Shown here one piece after another: positions 25,847 through 33,916 of a DNA stretch of 64,000 nucleotides. Location of the stretch: assembly GCF_009848495.1 (NCBI RefSeq), contig NZ_WWEP01000013.1, positions 1 through 64,000 on the forward strand, given 5' to 3'. Position 1 is the first letter of the stretch; each line of letters opens with the position of its first letter. A program made the position numbers and the translations under genes. Origin of the DNA: Flavobacterium sp. MK4S-17 (GTDB lineage: Bacteria; Bacteroidota; Bacteroidia; Flavobacteriales; Flavobacteriaceae). The notes beneath the pieces were generated by a model. It made no database searches. It was not told the origin of the DNA and saw only the letters and a list, made by a program, of their open reading frames with translations.

Positions 25847-26734
25847 TTATTTTACTTTTAATATTTGCCCTATGGAAATTGCGTTGCTTGTAAGCCCGTT
25901 TAATTTCATTAATTCGGCAACTGAGAGGTTATATTTACGTGAAATGGAATACAGCGTATCGCCCTGAGCAACCTTATAAGAGTCAGAACCCACATTTACA
26001 CTGGCAAGCTGGGGTGTTTCGGTAGTAACCGGTACATCCTCCACTTTTTTAGGCGAGTAGGATTTACCCAAAACCTCGGCATCATAACTGGCAAGTTCAT
26101 ACCGCTCAATGATACCTATAAGTTTAGCAGGATATTTAGGGTCGGTCGCATAGCCTGCTGCCTTTAGCCCGTGTGCCCATGCCTCATAATCATCTTTATC
26201 CAGCTTAAACAGGGAAGAGTACCTGCCGCGTGTAGTTAAAAATAGTGAATGGTCATTATACGATTCTGCCGGGTCTTTATATTTCCTGAAACATTCCTGA
26301 GCGGCATCATCATCATGCCGCACCGACTCCCCCGTCCATCCTGTGTGGCATTTAATTCCAAAATGGTTATTTGCCGTAACGCAAAGTGTGCCCCTGCCCG
26401 CGCCAGACTCTAATATGCCCTGTGCAAGTGTTATACTTGCCGGGATGCCGTGGCGCCTCATATTATCTTTTGCTATGTCTTTGTAATCAAGCACATATTG
26501 TTTTACCACATCAGAATATACTGTTGTTTTTGAGGTTGCCTCCAGCACCTCTGTAGTATTATTGTTTTTATTATTATGCCTTTTAGATGCAGTAGATGTG
26601 CGCGGCGTTGTGCGTGTGTTTGCTTTTCTTGTGGTTTTTACAGTACTTTTTTTAGTTGTCCTTATACCGGGTTTGTGGGTACCGCAGCTTACCAGCACAC
26701 TGAGTAAAACTAAAGTAAAGATTTTTTTAAGCAT
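25847..26734 (-). CDS. Glucosaminidase (GH73-type) lipoprotein with LysM
   Basis: A 295-residue lipoprotein (lipobox SVLVSC) with a Thr/Lys/Arg-rich linker (about 25-60). The FlgJ/GH73-like glucosaminidase domain covers about 75-225 (PASITLAQGILESGAGRGTL, NNHFGIKCH, KYDPAESYNDHSLFL-type segment). One LysM repeat ends the protein (YKVAQGDTLYSISRKYNLSV). It should trim peptidoglycan glycan chains. The stop lies 3 bp before hemL, and the start overlaps the upstream gene by 8 bp. Confidence 0.88.
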   Translation of the reverse strand: MLKKIFTLVLLSVLVSCGTHKPGIRTTKKSTVKTTRKANTRTTPRTSTASKRHNNKNNNTTEVLEATSKTTVYSDVVKQYVLDYKDIAKDNMRRHGIPASITLAQGILESGAGRGTLCVTANNHFGIKCHTGWTGESVRHDDDAAQECFRKYKDPAESYNDHSLFLTTRGRYSSLFKLDKDDYEAWAHGLKAAGYATDPKYPAKLIGIIERYELASYDAEVLGKSYSPKKVEDVPVTTETPQLASVNVGSDSYKVAQGDTLYSISRKYNLSVAELMKLNGLTSNAISIGQILKVK

Positions 26735-27629
26735 TCTCCTTGGTTTTAATTATGGGTAGTTTTTTTCTGGATAGTTCTTTATTCATTCCGGCAATTCCCT
26801 GAAGCCCTCCGGTATGTATTACTAAAATATCCGAATGTTCAGGAAAAAAACCTTTATTTATCAAATCTATAACGCCAAAAAACAGCTTTCCCGTATATAC
26901 AGGGTCTAAAGGTATGCCTGTTTTAACATAAAAGTCATTTATAAATGCTATTAATTTCTCATTTACTTTGCCATAGCCTTCAAAATGATAGCCTGTTATA
27001 AGCTCCCAGTTATCCCGTTCAACAAATTTATGAATATCTGCCGATAAATCAAGCCCTTTAAGGACAGGAAAACCTAATACCCTTTGGTGGGGGAATGCCG
27101 AATTTATCAGCCCGGAAACCGTACCACCCGTACCGCTTGCACACGCTATATGGGTAAATTTTTTATCCTGTTCATTTAATATTTCCTCACAGCCTTTCAC
27201 AGCAAGACTGTTAGTGCCCCCTTCCGGCAATACATAAAATGAGCCGAACTGTTCTTTTAAACTGTTTATAAAATCGGTATTACTTTTATCACGGTATGCC
27301 TCGCGGGTAATAAATTTAAATTCCATACCGCAACTTCCTGCAAAGGCAAGGGTTGGGTTATCGTCTATTTTTTTTTCAAGCTCCTCCCCCCTTATTATGC
27401 CAATAGTTTTAAAATTATATTCCCTGCCCGCGGCTGCGGTTGCAGCAATGTGGTTGGAGTATGCTCCTCCGAAGGTTAGAAGGCATGAATTTCCATCCTG
27501 TTTTGCCTTTATAATATTATATTTAAGCTTCCTGAATTTATTGCCTGAAATGTGAGGGTGCAAAAGGTCTTCCCGCTTAACGGTTAATTTAATATCAAAC
27601 GGAAAATTGATTTTTACTTCCTGGTTCAT
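26727..27629 (-). CDS. D-cysteine desulfhydrase / ACC deaminase-like PLP enzyme
   Basis: A 300-residue fold-type II PLP enzyme. The PLP lysine is K31 in HISGNKFRKLKYN; the phosphate-binding GTGGTVSGLI and the SNH of GGAYSNHIAAT follow. Both 1-aminocyclopropane-1-carboxylate deaminase and D-cysteine desulfhydrase share this fold. Without the specific Tyr/Glu pair of true ACC deaminases being resolvable by eye, D-cysteine or another D-amino acid is the safer guess. It is the first gene of the operon leading to hemL. Confidence 0.82.
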   Translation of the reverse strand: MNQEVKINFPFDIKLTVKREDLLHPHISGNKFRKLKYNIIKAKQDGNSCLLTFGGAYSNHIAATAAAGREYNFKTIGIIRGEELEKKIDDNPTLAFAGSCGMEFKFITREAYRDKSNTDFINSLKEQFGSFYVLPEGGTNSLAVKGCEEILNEQDKKFTHIACASGTGGTVSGLINSAFPHQRVLGFPVLKGLDLSADIHKFVERDNWELITGYHFEGYGKVNEKLIAFINDFYVKTGIPLDPVYTGKLFFGVIDLINKGFFPEHSDILVIHTGGLQGIAGMNKELSRKKLPIIKTKENA

Positions 27630-27647
27630 GTCATGGCAACTTCACAG

Positions 27648-27655
27648 CAAAATTA
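27648..27655 (-). promoter_or_regulatory. -7 box of the hemL operon
   Basis: TAATTTTG on the minus strand, 18 bp upstream of the ATG at 27629. Confidence 0.6.
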
Positions 27656-27662
27656 CTAAATA

Positions 27663-27688
27663 AAAAAGGCTGCAGTAAAACTGCAACC
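27663..27688 (-). terminator. Terminator of the 27717 lipoprotein gene
   Basis: On the minus strand GGTTGCAGT pairs with ACTGCAGCC (plus arms 27668-27676 and 27680-27688) and a T-run follows. Confidence 0.75.
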
Positions 27689-27716
27689 CTAAATTAACTA
27701 CTAAAAATCAATGTTC

Positions 27717-28232
27717 TTAAAAAAGAGGTGATTCATACCATTGCGATGCCGAAAAACAATATGGCAGTAACGTAAAATCTGGATTTCCACCCTCAATTAC
27801 TATACGCCATTTATAACATTCAAATGGCAGTTGGGTTCTGTTAAAATGAAATTCAGGCTGTACAGTTTGCGGTACGCGTATAGGCGTTTCATATTTAAAA
27901 GTTATAACCGGGTCAAAATCACTGTAAAAATCTTCACAATCAGCTATTTTTTGTATTTCCAGTTTAACCGAATACATTTTCAAGTTTGTAATGGCTTGCC
28001 CAAAATTTCCCGAAAACACAATTATAGGGTTATCTATCCCGTTTGAAGCGTCAATAGCAACATTTCCAACTACATCAAAAACACATTGCGCATACAATGG
28101 CTTTACTTCCTCATTATCCTTATCGGCCCCGGTATTCATTACCACAGCTTCAGCATCATTAAATCCCGTTTCCTCAGTAGAGCAGGAAATAAAAAACAGC
28201 ATTAAAAACGGCAGCAAAATAATCTTCTTCAT
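27717..28232 (-). CDS. Hypothetical lipoprotein
   Basis: A 171-residue lipoprotein (MKKIILLPFLMLFFISC, C17). ATG 28232 was chosen because an upstream in-frame start (28286) would lie inside the promoter box at 28280-28287. The body is beta-rich with conserved-looking Cys residues (YAQCVFDVVG, IADCEDFYSD, PFECYKWRI) and no recognised domain. It is monocistronic between its own promoter and terminator. Confidence 0.7.
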   Translation of the reverse strand: MKKIILLPFLMLFFISCSTEETGFNDAEAVVMNTGADKDNEEVKPLYAQCVFDVVGNVAIDASNGIDNPIIVFSGNFGQAITNLKMYSVKLEIQKIADCEDFYSDFDPVITFKYETPIRVPQTVQPEFHFNRTQLPFECYKWRIVIEGGNPDFTLLPYCFSASQWYESPLF

Positions 28233-28279
28233 AAATTCAGTATATAATTTTTTAATATATTCAGGGTGCATTTCTTCGG

Positions 28280-28287
28280 CAAACATA
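28280..28287 (-). promoter_or_regulatory. -7 box of the 27717 lipoprotein gene
   Basis: TATGTTTG on the minus strand, 47 bp upstream of ATG 28232. It decides the start of the lipoprotein. Confidence 0.6.
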
Positions 28288-28379
28288 CTGCACTTGCCTT
28301 ACCCAGATAAACAATCGCTAAAAAAAACGACAAACGGTTTTTTTTTACCGACAAGTCGCATTTTATAGCTCAATATTCT

Positions 28380-28431
28380 GTTAATCAATAGTTAATTGGC
28401 TTATTCTTCCCTTCTAAAAATGGTAATTTTA
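28380..28431 (+). promoter_or_regulatory. Phased GTTAAT repeats plus TAATTTTA box (stress-island promoter 1)
   Basis: GTTAAT at 28380-28385 and again at 28391-28396 (11-bp period). Exactly 27 bp follow, then TAATTTTA (28424-28431), 21 bp upstream of the start of the 28453 gene. The same design occurs at three more promoters in the island, as direct-repeat sites for an OmpR/PhoB-type activator would. Confidence 0.65.
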
Positions 28432-28452
28432 AAAGAATTTAAAAGCTGAAAA

Positions 28453-28728
28453 ATGAAAAATACTTCAACATTTAAAACTGCTGTAACGCTAATTGCTTTA
28501 ATGCCATTGTTATATGCCTGTAATGAAGAATCTAAACAGGAAAAATGGGAACAGCGGGAAAAAGCAAAAGTAGGAAGGGTTTATAATCCTGATGTGCAGG
28601 GAATAGCACATGAAAACAGGGAAAACCAGTTTCCTGAAAGCAGGAATGACAACGAAAAAGGAGAAGGGCTTGAAACCGGCGCACCAAGCGATACTACTGC
28701 CCTTAAGGATAATAAACCTTTAAACTAA
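28453..28728 (+). CDS. Small hypothetical lipoprotein heading stress operon
   Basis: A 91-residue protein with lipobox LLYAC (C22 or so) after a short signal peptide. The mature part is charged and likely disordered (ESKQEKWEQREKAKVGRVYN, then an Asn/Glu-rich tail). No domain is recognised. It is the first gene of an operon with DUF892, SDR and a hydrophilic protein; gaps are 5, 24 and 32 bp. Confidence 0.65.
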   Translation: MKNTSTFKTAVTLIALMPLLYACNEESKQEKWEQREKAKVGRVYNPDVQGIAHENRENQFPESRNDNEKGEGLETGAPSDTTALKDNKPLN

Positions 28729-28733
28729 CCTCC

Positions 28734-29264
28734 ATGATTTTAAATATAGCCAAAGAAAATCATTATAAGGCACATGAGCTGAGGACGCTGTTTGAAAAAC
28801 AACTGAAAGAATTATACTGGGCCGAAAATGAAATGGCAGCGCACATGCCGGATATTATTGCCTGCATAACATCCAAAGACCTTGAGGCCATATTAAAAAA
28901 GTTATTTGCAGAAACAAGCCAGCATATGGTAAGGCTTGAAAAGATATTCGGTAAAATAGGTATAGCGGCAGAGGCGCAGCCTTATGAGGCTCTTAAATGC
29001 CTAATGGGTGAAACCAAGAGAACTATTGCCCAAACCAAAGGCGGTGTAGTGAGGGATGCTGCCCTTATAGCAGTACTACAAAAAATAAAGCATTATGAAA
29101 TAGCATGCTATGGCACGATGCGGGCTTATGCGCTGGCATTAAGGGAAGAAGATGTAGTTACACTGCTGGAAGCTACACTTGATGAAGAAAAAAGAGCCGA
29201 CACCCTGCTTTCGGCTATAGCAGAAGCCCATATAAATATTGAAGCTGCAGATAAAGAAATTTAA
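28734..29264 (+). CDS. YciE/DUF892 ferritin-like four-helix protein
   Basis: A 176-residue all-helical protein of the YciE-type DUF892 family: LRTLFEKQLKELYWAENEMA at the N-terminus, Glu/His-rich helices (AETSQHMVRLEKIFGKIG), and ALIAVLQKIKHYEIACYGTM in the third helix. The Glu and His residues could form a di-metal centre, as in ferritin-like proteins. E. coli YciE/YciF are stress-induced; the operon here has the same flavour. Biochemical activity is not established. Confidence 0.85.
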   Translation: MILNIAKENHYKAHELRTLFEKQLKELYWAENEMAAHMPDIIACITSKDLEAILKKLFAETSQHMVRLEKIFGKIGIAAEAQPYEALKCLMGETKRTIAQTKGGVVRDAALIAVLQKIKHYEIACYGTMRAYALALREEDVVTLLEATLDEEKRADTLLSAIAEAHINIEAADKEI

Positions 29265-29288
29265 TTAAACCCGAAAAGAAATAATACT

Positions 29289-30137
29289 ATGTCAAAACCA
29301 AATTCATTCCCCAGCCAGCAGCAAAGCCAGCCGGGAGACGAGCATAAAATGCACCCTGAACCGGAAATTATTCGTGCTGATTATAAAGGAAGCGAAAAGC
29401 TGAAAAATAAAAAGGCCCTGATAACCGGTGGAGACAGTGGCATAGGCCGCAGTGCTGCCGTACACTTTGCACGGGAAGGGGCTGATGTGGCTATTATATA
29501 TTTTGATGAGCATAAAGATGCTGAAGAAACTAAAAGCCTAATTGAAAAAGAAGGCCGCAAATGCGTGCTGATTGCCGGCGACCTTAAAGATGAGGATTTT
29601 TGTACTGATGCTGTTAAAAAAGCCACAGATACACTTGGGGGCCTGAACATCCTGGTAAATAATGCCGCAGTACAGTTCCCTAAAACAGAGTTTAAGGATA
29701 TAACCGGAAGCCAGGTAAGAAAAACTTTTGAAACCAATATACTTCCGTTTTTTTACATAACACGTGAGGCACTTAAACATTTATCGGAAGGAGACTGTAT
29801 AATTAATACTACTTCGGTAACGGCATACAGGGGAAGCGAACACCTTATTGACTACAGCAGTACAAAAGGTGCAATTGTTTCCTTTACCCGTTCTACATCT
29901 GCCATGCTGGCCGAAAAAAAGATTCGTGTTAACGGAATAGCACCTGGGCCTATATGGACGCCGCTTATACCTGCATCATTTGATGATGTTACCGAGTTTG
30001 GACAGGATGTACCTTTAAAGCGTGCAGGGCAGCCAAGCGAAGTAGGCCCTGCCTATGTTTTCCTCGCCAGCAGGGATGCCTCTTATATTACCGGGCAGAT
30101 ACTGCACGTAAACGGAGGTGAAATTGTAGGCGGATAA
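29289..30137 (+). CDS. Short-chain dehydrogenase (YghA / general stress protein 39-like)
   Basis: A 282-residue SDR with a 40-residue N-terminal extension (SFPSQQQSQPGDEHKMHPEP) seen in the YghA/GSP39 subgroup. The Rossmann motif is TGGDSGIGRSAAV (46-58), NNAAVQF follows, and the catalytic residues are S176, Y189 and K193 (YSSTKGAI). It is an NAD(P)-linked oxidoreductase acting on an unknown carbonyl compound. Orthologues are typical of osmotic and general stress regulons, matching the operon. Confidence 0.9.
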   Translation: MSKPNSFPSQQQSQPGDEHKMHPEPEIIRADYKGSEKLKNKKALITGGDSGIGRSAAVHFAREGADVAIIYFDEHKDAEETKSLIEKEGRKCVLIAGDLKDEDFCTDAVKKATDTLGGLNILVNNAAVQFPKTEFKDITGSQVRKTFETNILPFFYITREALKHLSEGDCIINTTSVTAYRGSEHLIDYSSTKGAIVSFTRSTSAMLAEKKIRVNGIAPGPIWTPLIPASFDDVTEFGQDVPLKRAGQPSEVGPAYVFLASRDASYITGQILHVNGGEIVGG

Positions 30138-30169
30138 TTATTTATTAATCACTAAAAACCAGAATTATT

Positions 30170-30406
30170 ATGGCAACGAACAATTTAAACGAGAACAGCA
30201 AAGGTAACAGCAAGCCTGTTAACCCTAATGAAGAAGAACTAAACCCCGATGAGCTGGCCACTTTCCCAAAACAGCAGAAAACTGAAAATCCTGACCTGGA
30301 GGAAGAAAGGCAAAGTCATCTTGTAAATACTAAAAAATCTCCTGCAAGGGATGGCCAGCGTATTACACGCACAGGCCCTAATCCCGACCAAGATGGGTTT
30401 ATGTAA
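30170..30406 (+). CDS. Small hydrophilic, probably disordered protein
   Basis: A 78-residue protein without Cys or Trp, rich in Asn, Glu, Pro and Lys (NENSKGNSKPVNPNEEELNP; NTKKSPARDGQRITRTGPNP). It has no signal peptide. Such hydrophilic stress proteins are common in this operon type; the function is unknown. It is the last gene before the terminator at 30408. Confidence 0.65.
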   Translation: MATNNLNENSKGNSKPVNPNEEELNPDELATFPKQQKTENPDLEEERQSHLVNTKKSPARDGQRITRTGPNPDQDGFM

Positions 30407-30407
30407 T

Positions 30408-30436
30408 AAAAAAGGCTGCTATATGCAGCCTTTTTT
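30408..30436. terminator. Bidirectional terminator of stress operon
   Basis: AAAAAAGGCTGC (30408-30419), loop TATAT, GCAGCCTTTTTT (30425-30436), between converging genes. Confidence 0.9.
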
Positions 30437-30459
30437 ATTCAGGTTAAAATAATTTTAAT

Positions 30460-30747
30460 TTAATACTTTGTGCCCTGAGTAGCCCTCCTGCTCATTTCAG
30501 GATTTTTTTCATTTGATGCCGGCTGCTCTTCCTCACGCCTTTGTATCTCTTTATCTGCTATTTTGTTATCACCAGTAGCTGCATCTTTTATTTCAGCCTC
30601 AGCTTCCGGTTCTTCTTTCAAAGGTTCAGGCTTTTGATAAGGCACATAATTTACCACTTTTGGGTCGGGCTGCTTAGGGTATGATTGTGCCGAAGCTAAT
30701 CCTGCTGTTGCCAAAAGTAATCCCAGAGTTAAAATTTTCTTTTTCAT
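30460..30747 (-). CDS. Small secreted charged protein A
   Basis: A 95-residue protein with signal peptide MKKKILTLGLLLATAGLASA and a Glu/Lys/Pro-rich, probably unstructured mature part (KPEPLKEEPEAEAEIKDAAT) ending RRATQGTKY. No domain is recognised. It is 36 bp downstream of a second protein of the same design, so the two are probably cotranscribed from the phased-repeat promoter at 31119-31159. Confidence 0.65.
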   Translation of the reverse strand: MKKKILTLGLLLATAGLASAQSYPKQPDPKVVNYVPYQKPEPLKEEPEAEAEIKDAATGDNKIADKEIQRREEEQPASNEKNPEMSRRATQGTKY

Positions 30748-30783
30748 AATGTTTGATTTTTGGAGTTACTATACAATTCTTCT

Positions 30784-31095
30784 TTAATTCCTTTTTTCTG
30801 TTTTCTTTCTTACAGTTCTCTTTTTTACAGTATCACCAACCCTGTCAGCATCCGGTGTACTTTTTAAATGTTTACGTGTACGCAACTGGCTTTTCCTCGG
30901 CTTTACTTTTGCATCCTCGGTTGTTTGCCTGTTAACTATGTCCCTTTTAAGTTTTGAGTTCTCCTTTGCCTTTTCCATAACAGCAGGAGTTGTGCTGGCA
31001 GGATTTTCCGGTTTTTCATTTACCTCAGGTTCAGTTTGTGCAGCGGCTATACCAAAAGCCAGCATAGCAGACAGTGTAAAAAATATCTTTTTCAT
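30784..31095 (-). CDS. Small secreted charged protein B
   Basis: A 103-residue protein: signal peptide MKKIFFTLSAMLAFGIAAAQ, acidic start (TEPEVNEKPEN) and a very basic C-terminal half (KVKPRKSQLRTRKHLKST, KKRTVRKKTEKRN). The signal peptide is almost identical to that of protein C at 36052, implying a small paralogous family. The function is unknown; a role in the periplasm or surface under stress is inferred from the promoter. Confidence 0.65.
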   Translation of the reverse strand: MKKIFFTLSAMLAFGIAAAQTEPEVNEKPENPASTTPAVMEKAKENSKLKRDIVNRQTTEDAKVKPRKSQLRTRKHLKSTPDADRVGDTVKKRTVRKKTEKRN

Positions 31096-31118
31096 AGCTC
31101 TTTTATTTTAATTGATAA

Positions 31119-31189
31119 TAAAGTTAGCCAATACATAAAATGCTATCAACCTGATTAACCAATGTTTAACCTAATTAACTTTCCTTAAC
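31119..31189 (-). promoter_or_regulatory. Phased GTTAAW repeats plus TAACTTTA box (stress-island promoter 2)
   Basis: On the minus strand GTTAAG, GTTAAT, GTTAAA, GTTAAT and a degenerate GTTGAT have their G at 31189, 31179, 31170, 31159 and 31150, so the period is 9-11 bp. From the last perfect GTTAAT (31159-31154) there are exactly 27 bp to TAACTTTA (31126-31119). The start codon of protein B lies 23 bp further on. The two distal copies fall inside the end of the 31175 gene. Confidence 0.65.
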
Positions 31190-32719
31190 AGTTACCTGTT
31201 CAAGTGGTTTTAACGCAGGGCCTTCAATTATACATCCATCAGTGTCAAAGCGGGAAGCATGGCATGGACAGTCCCATGTTTTTTCCGCTTTATTCCAATG
31301 CACTACGCAGCCCATGTGGGTGCAAATGGCAGAACAGGCTTTTACATTGCCGCTATCGTCATGAAAAACAGCTACTTTTTTTCCTTCAACATCAATTACT
31401 TTTCCTTCCCCAATAGGAATATCCCCTGCTTTGGTGTCGCTTATAAAAATATAATCACGAAGTATTTCGCCTGCATTGCTGATGTTTTCCTTTACAAAGT
31501 TTCCGGCAGCCTTCAGTACATTGTGCCTTGAGGCATCAAAGAGTTTTGTATATTTTGTTTCATTACCATTTACCAGGTCATTTATAAGCATTGCCGAAAC
31601 TACACCCCATACCAGTCCATCGGTGGAAAAGCCTGTTGCTATAAAAATATTAGAGCCTTTACTCTTCCGCCCTATGTACGGCAGCAGGTCGGCGGGTTTA
31701 TAGTTTTGCCCGCCCCAGCGGTTGGTTACCTCATCCACATCAAAACGTTCGGCAAGGAATTTCTCAAGGTTTTTTATATTTTCCTCATTATCTTCCTGTT
31801 GCCCTACCCTGTGGGGCTGCCCTACCGCCAGCAGGAAATTTGAGCCCTCATGTGTATAGGAACGTATGGAAAATCTTTCATTTTCATTATAGTATCCCCA
31901 AAAAATACCCTGCGGATAATTTCCCGATGCCAGTTTAACAGCTATACCATATTCCCTGTAAGTACCTAAAACAGAATGGAAGTCAAACAGGTTTCCCTTT
32001 GGTGTATGTGTTGCATGCACTACATATTTGGCATGTACATTCCCCCTATCGGTTTCCAGCCTTATACAGTCTTCGTCTTCCTCATCTATGGTAACAACAC
32101 GCGTGTTTTCGAGTATAATGCAATTATCTGATGCTATATGCTTAGCAAGCTGCTGTACATAGCGCAACGGATTGAACTGTGCCTGGTTTTTTATTTTTAC
32201 ACCATGCTGCACCTTAAAAGGCAATTCGCCTTTATCAACCTCTTCGGCATTTATCCCTGCATCCCGGGCTGCTTGTAATACCTTATCTATCCTTTCCTCG
32301 CTTTCGTCATTGGACGAGAAAAGATACCAGGGCTGCTTCTTGTAATCGCAGTCTATAGAGTAGCGGTTGATGTTGTTTTCAATAAGTGCCATTGCACTGC
32401 CCCTTGCTTCTACAACAGTTTTAAGGGTTTCCGTATCGTATTTGGACTGGATTCGGTCAAAACCTTCCTCAACAGCTATATACAGGTTCCCTGTACTATG
32501 CCCTGTACTGCCGCCGCCAACTTTAAGTGCCTCTATAACCGCTACCTTATAACCTGATTCCTTTAACAGTTGTGCTGTGGTTATACCGGTTATGCCTCCG
32601 CCAATAACGGCTACATCTACACTCAGGCTTTGTTCTTGGGAAGGAAAATCAGAACCTGCGGAAAAAGACCTCCAGATAGATTTTATTGTCTTGTTATTAT
32701 GCTGGTAATCATAGTCCAT
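31175..32719 (-). CDS. FAD-dependent oxidoreductase with C-terminal Rieske domain (YhfW-like)
   Basis: A 514-residue fusion. The N-terminal DadA-like FAD domain has the dinucleotide motif VAVIGGGITGITTAQLL (about 35-51) and GFSTDGLVWG near 370. The C-terminal Rieske [2Fe-2S] domain has both ligand boxes: C466-T-H468 (CTHMGC) and C484-P-C-H487. The fusion matches the B. subtilis YhfW type, of unknown substrate. It has no signal peptide. It is divergent from the KTSC/SemiSWEET genes; the phased-repeat array at 32771-32808 lies between. Confidence 0.9.
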   Translation of the reverse strand: MDYDYQHNNKTIKSIWRSFSAGSDFPSQEQSLSVDVAVIGGGITGITTAQLLKESGYKVAVIEALKVGGGSTGHSTGNLYIAVEEGFDRIQSKYDTETLKTVVEARGSAMALIENNINRYSIDCDYKKQPWYLFSSNDESEERIDKVLQAARDAGINAEEVDKGELPFKVQHGVKIKNQAQFNPLRYVQQLAKHIASDNCIILENTRVVTIDEEDEDCIRLETDRGNVHAKYVVHATHTPKGNLFDFHSVLGTYREYGIAVKLASGNYPQGIFWGYYNENERFSIRSYTHEGSNFLLAVGQPHRVGQQEDNEENIKNLEKFLAERFDVDEVTNRWGGQNYKPADLLPYIGRKSKGSNIFIATGFSTDGLVWGVVSAMLINDLVNGNETKYTKLFDASRHNVLKAAGNFVKENISNAGEILRDYIFISDTKAGDIPIGEGKVIDVEGKKVAVFHDDSGNVKACSAICTHMGCVVHWNKAEKTWDCPCHASRFDTDGCIIEGPALKPLEQVTVKES

Positions 32720-32770
32720 ATCATCAGTTTTTTAGTTAGTTGAAGGTAGGCACAATTGCAACACAGCCCT

Positions 32771-32843
32771 GTTAACCTCAAGTTAATCAGAGTTAACCAA
32801 GCGTTAATTTATAAAACAGTGTATAAAAGATAGATTAAATTTA
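32771..32843 (+). promoter_or_regulatory. Four phased GTTAAY repeats plus TAAATTTA box (stress-island promoter 3)
   Basis: GTTAAC 32771-32776, GTTAAT 32782-32787, GTTAAC 32792-32797 and GTTAAT 32803-32808, with spacings of 11, 10 and 11 bp. Exactly 27 bp follow, then TAAATTTA (32836-32843), 21 bp before the 32865 start. The array could also act on the divergent FAD/Rieske gene, whose own box would be the weaker TACCTTCA at 32741-32748. Confidence 0.7.
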
Positions 32844-32864
32844 TAATAGGATTACGGCTTAAAA

Positions 32865-33089
32865 ATGAAAAGGTATAAAAACACAGGCGGCAATTCGGGA
32901 GTAACAGCATACGAAACAGGGCATGATTATATAAAGGTAAGTTTTAATGATGATGCCACTTACCTGTACACCTACAAAAGCGCAGGAAAAGGCATAATAG
33001 AGCAAATGAAGATACTGGCGCAAAATGGTAAGGGGCTAAGCACTTACATAAGCCGGAAGGTGAAAGATAAATTTGAAAAAAAATACTGA
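32865..33089 (+). CDS. Small KTSC-like domain protein
   Basis: A 74-residue cytoplasmic protein. The order VTAYETGHDYIKVSFNDDATYLYTYKSAG, then a helix and ISRKVKDKFEKKY, resembles the KTSC domain: a beta-sheet with 'v.Y....L.v.F..g..Y.Y' followed by a short helix. KTSC domains occur alone or fused to enzymes and have no known function. The assignment is by eye. It precedes the SemiSWEET gene by 4 bp. Confidence 0.6.
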   Translation: MKRYKNTGGNSGVTAYETGHDYIKVSFNDDATYLYTYKSAGKGIIEQMKILAQNGKGLSTYISRKVKDKFEKKY

Positions 33090-33093
33090 GCAG

Positions 33094-33372
33094 ATGGATT
33101 ACATTCAGGTAATAGGTTTACTGGCCGCAATTTTTACAACAGGTGCTAATATACCCCAAACCATTAAGGTTATTAAAACACGCTCTACCAAAAGCCTTTC
33201 ATCTGTAACCTATGCACTGCTGTTTTTAGGAATGGCACTATGGGTAATTTACGGGGTTATAAAAAGTGATATACCAATTATACTTGCCAATGCTGTAGCT
33301 GGCAGCTTGTGTGGCATAATTCTTTTTATGAAGCTGCTGGCACTGTACAGGAAGAAACAGCAACAGCATTAA
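33094..33372 (+). CDS. SemiSWEET sugar transporter (PQ-loop, 3 TM)
   Basis: A 92-residue protein with three membrane helices and the PQ-loop motif GANIPQTIKVIKTRSTKSLS near 20-39. The start was set at 33094 (MDYIQVIGLLAAIFTTG), 4 bp after the KTSC-like stop, in place of an upstream start that would overlap it. SemiSWEETs form dimers that move small sugars down their gradient. The sugar is not predictable here. Confidence 0.88.
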   Translation: MDYIQVIGLLAAIFTTGANIPQTIKVIKTRSTKSLSSVTYALLFLGMALWVIYGVIKSDIPIILANAVAGSLCGIILFMKLLALYRKKQQQH

Positions 33373-33472
33373 CCAATATTGCAACAAAAGTTATTAATGC
33401 TAATTGAGTCAGTATTACAATTAGGATTGTGCGTTCTAAATAAAATTTATTATTTAACTAAATATAATTGCT

Positions 33473-33889
33473 ATGAAAGGTATAAAAATGATTAAACAGG
33501 GTTTTACAGTTGCCCTTTGTATTACAGGTATTAATTTAGTATCGTCATGCGACAGCTGCTCGCGCAATAAAAGCGATGCCAATGAAATGACTGAAGAGAA
33601 TTATGGCGGTAATACTGATACAACAACATTGCAGGAAGAATCCAGTACGTCTGGCTCAGGCAGTACAGGCTATCAAAACGGATCTAACAATAATAACAAT
33701 GATGAGCCTTACAGCGGTACGTCTTACGGCAGCACAAATGACCCTGTGGAAAACAGCAGCAGCAATGCCGTAAAGAAAAACGGCGAGCCTACAGACAGCG
33801 GCGGTACTTCTGGAACAGGAATGGGTACAGGAACAGGCAGCACAGGAAACAACTCACGTGTAAGCAAAAAAGAAGACCAATATAATTAG
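33473..33889 (+). CDS. Low-complexity Ser/Gly/Thr/Asn-rich lipoprotein
   Basis: A 138-residue protein with a signal peptide and likely lipobox NLVSSC followed by DSCSRNK. The mature part is low complexity: acidic, then Ser/Gly/Asn repeats such as GYQNGSNNNNNDEPYSGTS and GTSGTGMGTGTGSTGNNS. It resembles glycan-like linkers or disordered surface proteins. No function is recognised. A second Met (residue 6) could be the start. Confidence 0.6.
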   Translation: MKGIKMIKQGFTVALCITGINLVSSCDSCSRNKSDANEMTEENYGGNTDTTTLQEESSTSGSGSTGYQNGSNNNNNDEPYSGTSYGSTNDPVENSSSNAVKKNGEPTDSGGTSGTGMGTGTGSTGNNSRVSKKEDQYN

Positions 33890-33916
33890 CCGACTAAAAT
33901 AGTAAACTTTAAAGTT

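Noticed and set aside
33369-33460. TTAACC, GTTATT and GCTAAT upstream of the 33473 gene as a further island promoter
   Set aside because: No TAnnTTTA box lies 27 bp from any copy, and the first copy overlaps the SemiSWEET stop in the wrong direction.
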